A DNA stretch of 64,000 nt from Evansella halocellulosilytica (lineage in GTDB: Bacteria; Bacillota; Bacilli; Bacillales; Salisediminibacteriaceae), in the NCBI RefSeq assembly GCF_002335745.1, contig NZ_NIST01000001.1, positions 3,782,354 through 3,846,353 on the forward strand. The letters run 5' to 3'. The notes beneath the pieces are model-generated. The model had not been told where the DNA came from. It did no database searches and saw only the letters and a list, made by a program, of their open reading frames with translations. Position 1 is the first letter of the stretch. Each line of letters starts with the position of its first letter. The position numbers were made by a program, and so were the translations under genes. Positions 58,491 to 64,000 of this stretch are shown here, one piece after another.

Positions 58491-58614
58491 GCTACGGTGA
58501 CCCTCCTTCTTGCTGATCTTCCAACTATCCCTTTTCGTCTATTGGAACCTTATACATTATAACCCATTCACTAGGACAATTAAAGGGATGTTTATTAAAC
58601 TTCAAAAAAATTCA

Positions 58615-59064
58615 TTAAGAATGATTGGCATATTTTAATGTTTTTATTGGTTTTAACCAGCCGTAACGACCACTTCGATAATCCATCGCTAAAAAGTATG
58701 AATGGTAGTTCCGCAGAAGTTCAAAGAATGTTACTTCAGCATCATATAATCCGTTCGCTTTTATTTTGACACAATGATTCTCCACCACTAACTGAGCAAA
58801 GCTACGATCATTTTTCTCTTTTAAAAAATGCTTCTGTTCATCCGTGATGTAACCTTTATTTTTCAGTAAATGTCTGGTCAAATATTTATCCAAATTTGCT
58901 TTATCAATTTGCTCACTTATATAGTTAATTTGCAAAGTAGTGATTTCTTTTAATTTTCCTTTTGATTCATAATTCTCTATAAATAAGTGGAAAAGTTTCG
59001 ATTCCAATCCGTAATAAATTGACGCAAATTCTTCACGTATAATATACACATTATATTCCCTCAT
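58615..59064 (-). CDS. sirA: Sporulation inhibitor of replication SirA
   Basis: The protein is 149 aa from the ATG at 59064 (AAGGAGGG 8 nt upstream). N-terminal YIIREEFASIYYGLESKLF and C-terminal YFLAMDYRSGRYGWLKPIK match the conserved ends of B. subtilis SirA (YneE). SirA is made on entry into sporulation under Spo0A control and binds domain I of DnaA to stop new rounds of replication. It lies between yneF and the tkt region as in B. subtilis, although a decayed module now separates it from tkt. Confidence 0.92.
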   Translation of the reverse strand: MREYNVYIIREEFASIYYGLESKLFHLFIENYESKGKLKEITTLQINYISEQIDKANLDKYLTRHLLKNKGYITDEQKHFLKEKNDRSFAQLVVENHCVKIKANGLYDAEVTFFELLRNYHSYFLAMDYRSGRYGWLKPIKTLKYANHS

Positions 59065-59243
59065 CGAACCCACCCTCCTTATTTTCTTTCATTATAGTAG
59101 ACAAGCATAAAGAGGCATGTCTTATTTTGACACAAAAAAAGACTTGTTTTGTCGGATTGTGTATCAATCTTTAAATTCGTCTCAAAAACATTCGTTTTAG
59201 ATACAACAATAAACAACGTGATTCATACTAAATTTATTATTTA

Positions 59244-59294
59244 ACCAATTGGTTGACAATTAGCAATTAATGCATTATATTTAACCATATGGTT
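59244..59294 (+). promoter_or_regulatory. Promoter with twin palindromic operators of a decayed ArsR module
   Basis: AACCAATTGGTT (59244-59255) and AACCATATGGTT (59283-59294) are near-identical 12-bp palindromes. TTGACA (59254-59259), 17 bp, TATATT (59277-59282) forms a good sigma-A promoter between them. The first operator overlaps the -35; the second contains the ATG of the regulator remnant. The start point would fall at or next to that ATG, implying a leaderless message. Confidence 0.7.
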
Positions 59295-59609
59295 GAATAT
59301 AATGATAACATTGGATAATATTTTTCATGCGTTGGCTGATTAAACCCGTAGAGAAGTTGTTCAACTCATTGCATCTAAGGAGTTTACCGTTTCTAGTTAG
59401 CAGAACTACCTGACACTCTTTAGCTGCGATTTCTAAACATATAAAAGTGTTAGAACGAGTAGGCTTGCTGGAAAGGAACATAAAAGGGTGTACATATACT
59501 TGTCGCCTGATTGCATAATCATTATTTGTAGCTACAGAGTGTTCTTTTTTATGAACAGTTTTGGAACAGTCAATTTGATGCTCTTGAACGTGAGTTGAAA
59601 ATGCAATAA
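59289..59609 (+). pseudogene. Decayed ArsR-family HTH regulator (SRPBCC-associated type)
   Basis: Reading across frames recovers a nearly complete ArsR repressor of about 105 residues: MVEYNDN, then DNIFHALAD, TRREVVQLIASKEFTVSS, AAISKHIKVLERVGLLERN, then IKGCTYTCRLIA and EQFWNSQFDALERELKMQ before TAA at 59607-59609. At least three frameshifts and several stops (for example TAA in place of the Pro codon after LAD) break it. Such repressors normally sit before AHSA1/SRPBCC genes and bind operators like the two just upstream. The decay looks real, as many lesions are spread over 320 bp. Confidence 0.85.
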
Positions 59610-59667
59610 AGGAGGAACATTAAGAATTAATTAAAGGATATTTTCACCAAATTAAAGGAGGGATAGA

Positions 59668-59814
59668 GTGGTTGATAAGTCTACCACAATACTTACGATG
59701 ACAAGGCGTTTTGATTCATCTCCGGAGAGAGCGTTTGATGCATGGCTTAACCCTGAGATGTTTAGAAGATGGCTATTTACCTTTCATAAAATCTCGTATA
59801 AGGAGGTTAGATAA
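59668..59814 (+). pseudogene. Truncated AHSA1/SRPBCC gene fragment
   Basis: A GTG with AAAGGAGG upstream opens a 48-codon frame: MVDKSTTILTMTRRFDSSPE, then RAFDAWLNPEMFRRWLFT, which is the N-terminus of AHSA1-type SRPBCC proteins (normally about 140-160 aa), then an unrelated tail FHKISYKEVR and a stop. About two thirds of the gene is missing, apparently deleted up to the ribosome site of the next gene. It could still be translated and couple to the VOC gene 2 bp downstream. Confidence 0.8.
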
Positions 59815-59816
59815 AT

Positions 59817-60221
59817 ATGGGAATTCCTAATCAAAAAATTACCACTTTTATCACTTTCGAAGGAAAAGCTGAAGAAGCTATGAACTTTTATACTTCTTTA
59901 TTTGAAAACTCGGAAATAAAAAACATCTCTCGTTACGGTGCCAATGAGCCTGGTAAAGAGGGAAGTGTACGACATGCTACGTTTTCGCTTAATGGACAAG
60001 AATTTATGTGTATTGACAGCATTTTTAAGCATGAATGGGAGATTACTCCTGGAGTCTCACTTTATGTAAACTGCAAAGATGAAGCAGAGATGAATAAGCT
60101 CTTTGACAAATTATTAGTGGATGGTAAAGCGCTTATGCCATTAGATGACTACGGTATGAGTAAAAAGTTTGGCTGGGTGAATGATCGATTTGGTGTTTCT
60201 TGGCAGCTAAATCTGCCTTAG
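59817..60221 (+). CDS. VOC-family (PhnB-like) protein
   Basis: The protein is 134 aa. It starts QKITTFITFEGKAEEAMNFY with SLFENSEI, the usual PhnB/3-demethylubiquinone-methyltransferase-like beta-alpha-beta repeat, and ends DYGMSKKFGWVNDRFGVSWQL. Such proteins are vicinal-oxygen-chelate fold enzymes or binding proteins of mostly unknown substrate. AAGGAGG lies 10 nt before the ATG. It is the only intact gene of the module behind the twin operators and has its own strong terminator. With the repressor dead, its expression may be constitutive unless another ArsR protein binds the sites. Confidence 0.88.
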   Translation: MGIPNQKITTFITFEGKAEEAMNFYTSLFENSEIKNISRYGANEPGKEGSVRHATFSLNGQEFMCIDSIFKHEWEITPGVSLYVNCKDEAEMNKLFDKLLVDGKALMPLDDYGMSKKFGWVNDRFGVSWQLNLP

Positions 60222-60243
60222 AAAATTGACGTTAAATTGAGGG

Positions 60244-60281
60244 AATCACCGATGTAAGTCAGCACTTACATCGGTGATTTT
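60244..60281 (+). terminator. Terminator of the VOC gene
   Basis: A perfect 16-bp stem (AATCACCGATGTAAGT / ACTTACATCGGTGATT) with the 4-nt loop CAGC is followed by TTTC. Confidence 0.88.
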
Positions 60282-60387
60282 CAATAGTTTTATCCAAAAT
60301 AACACTTAAACCATACAATTTACCACTAAAAACAAATTGCGTTTCATTATTCGGGAATTTCACTTTAATTCGGAGTGATATTTTAAA

Positions 60388-60434
60388 AACTGCACCTCCA
60401 ATTATTAGATTCTATCTAAAAATTGAGGTGCAGT
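60388..60434 (-). terminator. Terminator of tkt (second transketolase)
   Basis: A long imperfect stem pairs AACTGCACCT...CAATT with AATTG-AGGTGCAGTT around an AT-rich loop. TTTTTAAAA follows on the minus strand. It lies about 26 bp after the tkt stop. Confidence 0.75.
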
Positions 60435-60459
60435 TCATGAATTGTACGGTTTTTACTGA

Positions 60460-62457
60460 TTATTTATTTAATAACTGTTTAAATTGTGCTGCAACGTTTT
60501 CAACTGTAAAGCCATATTCTTTCATAATTCGATCTCCTGGTGCAGAAGCTCCAAAACGGTCAATGCCTAATACAGAACCATGGTCACCTGTATAACGCTC
60601 CCAGCCAAATGATGCAGCCATTTCAATCCCTAATCGTACTTTAACATTTGGATCTAATACTTGATCTTTATATTCATTAGATTGTTTTTCAAAACGATCC
60701 CAGCTTGGCATACTGACAACAGAAACATAAATTCCCTCTTTTTCAAGTGTCTTTTGTGCTTCTACTGCTAATGCTACTTCGGATCCAGATGCTAACAATA
60801 AACCGTCAACATTGCCATTTGCTTCAGAAACGATGTAGGCACCTTTTTTAACACCTTCATATGCTTTTTCCGCAGTGTGTTCAAGTGTCGGTAGCCCTTG
60901 GCGTGTTAAAACGAGTGCAGTTGGATGATCCGTGCTCTCTAAAGCTAGTTTCCACGCTGCAGCCGTTTCGTTCCCGTCAGCTGGACGAATTAATGATAAT
61001 CCAGGCATTGCACGTAATGCAGGAAGTTGTTCGACTGGTTCGTGTGTCGGACCATCTTCACCAACAGCAATACTATCATGAGTAAAGACATACGTCACTG
61101 GTATGTTCATTAATGAAGATAAGCGCATAGCTGGACGAAGATAATCAGAAAAGACGAAGAACGTTGCAGCATATGGCTTAACGCCTCCGTGTAAAGCCAT
61201 ACCATTTACAGCTGCTGCCATAGCAAATTCACGAACACCAAACCAAATGTTACGACCTGCGTAGTTATTTCTTGAAAAATCATCTTCATCTTTTAGCATC
61301 GTTTTGTTTGATGACGCTAAGTCTGCAGAGCCTCCAAACAAGCTTGGAACATTTTTCGCAATAGCATTTAAAACTTCTCCGCCAGTCGCGCGTGTCGCTG
61401 CTTTATCGCCTACACTGTAAGTTGGAATATGTGCATCCCAGTCAACCGGAAGTTCTCCTTTAATGGCTAACGATAATTGCTCAGCAAGCTCTGGGTATGC
61501 TTTCTCGTATTCATTAAATAGATCGTTCCAAGCTTCTTCTTTTTTCGCTCCTTCATCTGCCAACTGTTTATAATGGTCTCGTACTTCATCAGGAACGTGG
61601 AAGTCTTGTTCAAATGTCCATTTGTAGTTTTCTTTCGCTAGTTTTGCTTCATCTTCTCCAAGCGGCGCTCCGTGAGATGCAGATTTACCGCTTTTATTCG
61701 GAGCTCCGTAACCGATTGTCGTTTTTACTTCAATCAATGTAGGACGCTCGTCTCCCTTTGCAGATTGAAGCGCATTTGAAAGTTCTTCTAAATCATTACC
61801 ATCTTCTACGCGAATGACTTGCCAACCGTATGATTTAAAGCGGTCTTCAACACTTTCAGAAAACGATTGGTGTAGATCTCCATCGAGAGAAATATCATTT
61901 GAATCATATAATACGACGAGATGACCTAGCTTTAAATGTCCAGCTAAGGATGCTGCCTCAGCAGAAACACCTTCCATTAAGTCACCATCACCACAAATCG
62001 AATATGTATAATGGTCAATAATATTGAATTGATCACGATTATATGTTGCGGCTAGATGTCTTTCTGCCATTGCCATTCCGACAGCCATCGCAACACCTTG
62101 ACCTAATGGACCAGTAGTAGCTTCCACCCCTGGTGTATGACCGAATTCAGGGTGTCCTGGTGTTTTACTATCCCATTGACGGAAGTTTTTTAAATCTTCC
62201 ATTGAAACATCATACCCATGTAGATGTAACAAGCTGTAAAGGAGCATCGATCCATGACCTGCTGATAATACAAATCTGTCACGGTTAAACCAATCCGGGT
62301 TTTTAGGGTTGTGATTCATAAATGTTGAAAAAAGTTTGTAAGCCATTGGTGCAGCCCCCATCGGCATCCCAGGGTGGCCTGATTGTGCTTTTTCGATACT
62401 ATCAATTGCTAGTGTTCGTATCGTATTAATTGATAACGTATCAATATTGCCTGACAT
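60460..62457 (-). CDS. tkt: Transketolase, housekeeping copy
   Basis: The protein is 665 aa, full length, with the TPP and Mg motifs [53 protein letters not shown] and [19 protein letters not shown]. It is closely similar along its whole length to the AraR-linked copy at 26175-28175. This one lies between ynzC and sirA, the ancestral yne position, and no AraR box is visible upstream, so it is presumably the general pentose-phosphate enzyme. The ATG is followed by [19 protein letters not shown]. Confidence 0.95.
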   Translation of the reverse strand: MSGNIDTLSINTIRTLAIDSIEKAQSGHPGMPMGAAPMAYKLFSTFMNHNPKNPDWFNRDRFVLSAGHGSMLLYSLLHLHGYDVSMEDLKNFRQWDSKTPGHPEFGHTPGVEATTGPLGQGVAMAVGMAMAERHLAATYNRDQFNIIDHYTYSICGDGDLMEGVSAEAASLAGHLKLGHLVVLYDSNDISLDGDLHQSFSESVEDRFKSYGWQVIRVEDGNDLEELSNALQSAKGDERPTLIEVKTTIGYGAPNKSGKSASHGAPLGEDEAKLAKENYKWTFEQDFHVPDEVRDHYKQLADEGAKKEEAWNDLFNEYEKAYPELAEQLSLAIKGELPVDWDAHIPTYSVGDKAATRATGGEVLNAIAKNVPSLFGGSADLASSNKTMLKDEDDFSRNNYAGRNIWFGVREFAMAAAVNGMALHGGVKPYAATFFVFSDYLRPAMRLSSLMNIPVTYVFTHDSIAVGEDGPTHEPVEQLPALRAMPGLSLIRPADGNETAAAWKLALESTDHPTALVLTRQGLPTLEHTAEKAYEGVKKGAYIVSEANGNVDGLLLASGSEVALAVEAQKTLEKEGIYVSVVSMPSWDRFEKQSNEYKDQVLDPNVKVRLGIEMAASFGWERYTGDHGSVLGIDRFGASAPGDRIMKEYGFTVENVAAQFKQLLNK

Positions 62458-62641
62458 GAATGTTCATCCTTTCGTTTTCAAATGTTGACAACTTCAAGTC
62501 AATCATATACTTATTTTATCTTGAAAACAAGCGTTAATCGAAGAGTTTGTGCTTAATTTAACATAATCTTAATCCCCGTTCATTTCATTTTGAATTAAAT
62601 GGTTTCCATATCATTATCTGTCATGAGAACTCCAAAACTTT

Positions 62642-62884
62642 CTACATAAATAAAGTGACAATTTTGTGAAAGTCATGAACTTTTATATTGATCACTTTTG
62701 ACGTTTTAATTTCGTCTGTTGTAACAGGATTCCACCTACACTTACTGTACGGATCCATAAACCAATACTCCTTGCCATCAATCAGGAGTGTACGGCATCC
62801 ACTCACCTTAACTTCTCGACCTTCATTTTGTCCTACGGAAACGCCGAAGTCACCACATCCGTGTGGAAACTCGTGATGTAAACG
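62642..62884 (-). other. Open frame without start codon, possible gene remnant
   Basis: An 80-codon minus-strand frame between two TAG stops reads, from its N-terminal side, HHEFPHGCGDFGVSVGQNEG, then REVKVSGCRTLLIDGKEYWF and MDPYSKCRWNPVTTDEIKTS. It looks more protein-like than random frames here, but it has no ATG in its first 40 codons and no ribosome site; the first GTG is at codon 27. The sequence just outside (GTCTAGCTCAGCGACTAG) resembles an intergenic repeat style of bacilli. Both readings, a decayed small gene or a repeat with a chance frame, remain open. The rest of the gap 62458-62982 shows no gene. Confidence 0.3.
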
Positions 62885-62960
62885 CTAGTCGCTGAGCTAG
62901 ACGTAACAACTATTTCGAGAACTTATCTACAAGATAAATCTATAGTTTCCAAAACAATAA

Positions 62961-63000
62961 AAAAAGACAAAATGACCATTGATTAATGAGTCATTCCGTC
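62961..63000 (-). terminator. Terminator of ynzC
   Basis: The stem GACGGAATGAC / GTCATTTTGTC (minus strand, two G:U pairs) encloses the stop codon. TTTTTTT follows. Confidence 0.8.
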
Positions 63001-63219
63001 TCCACCTTTTTCTCTTTTTAACTTCTCAGGAGTTACGTCATTTCCTTCATCATCGACAACCTTAACGGATTTCAACTGATTTTTGAAAGATTTTCGGACG
63101 TTTTTTAAATAAGCTTCTCTCAGTTCTTTTTGCTCTTTTTGCTCTTTCAAGGTTAACCCTTCAGATTTGGATTTCCTTGATAATTCATTTATACGTTGAA
63201 TCTTGTCTTTGCTTAACAT
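62983..63219 (-). CDS. ynzC: DUF896 family protein YnzC
   Basis: The protein is 78 aa from the ATG at 63219 (TTGGAGGG 6 nt upstream). A longer in-frame start would reach into yneB and is not needed, as the family is about 77 aa. KDKIQRINELSRKSKSEGLT, QKELREAYLKNVRKSFKNQL and VVDDEGNDVTPEKL are the DUF896 signature. B. subtilis YnzC belongs to the LexA-controlled yneA operon; its exact role is unknown. Here it follows yneB by 53 bp. Confidence 0.93.
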   Translation of the reverse strand: MLSKDKIQRINELSRKSKSEGLTLKEQKEQKELREAYLKNVRKSFKNQLKSVKVVDDEGNDVTPEKLKREKGGDGMTH

Positions 63220-63272
63220 TTTTAACCCTCCAATATTCAGTATTTCTATCGTACATAACATTATTGGAGGTT

Positions 63273-64000
<728 letters not shown>

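Noticed and set aside
59281-59481. Minus-strand 66-codon frame near sirA
   Set aside because: It lies antisense to the ArsR pseudogene, whose plus-strand three-frame translation explains the sequence far better.
62688-62876. Plus-strand 62-codon frame between tkt and ynzC
   Set aside because: No ribosome site and less protein-like than the minus-strand frame in the same place.

Overview
The window reads as chromosome of a low-GC, spore-forming member of the Bacillaceae. It carries sirA (a sporulation-specific inhibitor of replication), ynzC, yneB, the end of yneA, yneF, ccdC and yneK in an order like the B. subtilis lexA-yneA-yneB-ynzC-tkt-sirA-yneF...ccdC-yneK segment. Ribosome binding sites are strong (AAGGAGG type), sigma-A promoters are near consensus, and CcpA (cre) and AraR-type operators are present. 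The acidic secreted enzymes and an Endo-A/Endo-BH-like GH85 suggest an alkaliphilic or soil bacillus; that part is inference.

Region 1 (1-22356, all minus strand) is an N-glycan utilisation locus. In transcription order it encodes a secreted GH85 endo-beta-N-acetylglucosaminidase with PKD and F5/8C domains, then after a terminator a GH1 beta-glycosidase, a ROK sugar kinase, a DUF624 membrane protein, a GH38 alpha-mannosidase, a GH125 exo-alpha-1,6-mannosidase, a second GH38, and a YesM/YesN two-component system. A terminator and a likely promoter follow, then an LplB/LplC-type ABC importer with its lipoprotein, a frameshifted ROK fructokinase-like gene, a ThuA-like protein and a partial Gfo/Idh/MocA oxidoreductase. 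The proposed logic is release of Man(n)GlcNAc outside the cell, uptake by the ABC importer, stepwise removal of alpha-mannose by GH38/GH125, cleavage of the Man-beta-1,4-GlcNAc core by GH1, and kinase and oxidoreductase steps into central metabolism. No importer ATPase is encoded here, so a shared MsmX-type ATPase is assumed.

Region 2 (22857-50974) holds a plus-strand malic enzyme and then an arabinan/L-arabinose island: a transketolase-GH51-DUF6171 operon, araR, araDBA, galM, an araM-HAD pair, an ArsR-like regulator with a long C-terminal domain, a second GH51, araNPQ plus a small membrane protein, a GH127/146 beta-L-arabinofuranosidase and a secreted, frameshifted GH43 arabinanase. Six AraR-like operators (core TTGTACGTACAA) lie in front of tkt, araD, araM and araN. 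The tkt pair is 42 bp apart, and the araN promoter is a perfect TTGACA-17-TATAAT followed by an AraR box and a perfect cre.

Region 3 (51543-64000) is the housekeeping yne cluster: yneK, ccdC, a TlpA-like thioredoxin with a membrane partner, an SRPBCC protein, a heterodimeric ABC exporter, yneF, sirA, a second transketolase, ynzC, yneB and the end of yneA. Between sirA and tkt sits a decayed module. A multiply frameshifted ArsR-family regulator and a truncated AHSA1/SRPBCC gene precede an intact VOC gene, while the promoter with its two palindromic operators looks intact.

No rRNA, tRNA, CRISPR array, transposase or phage gene was seen.
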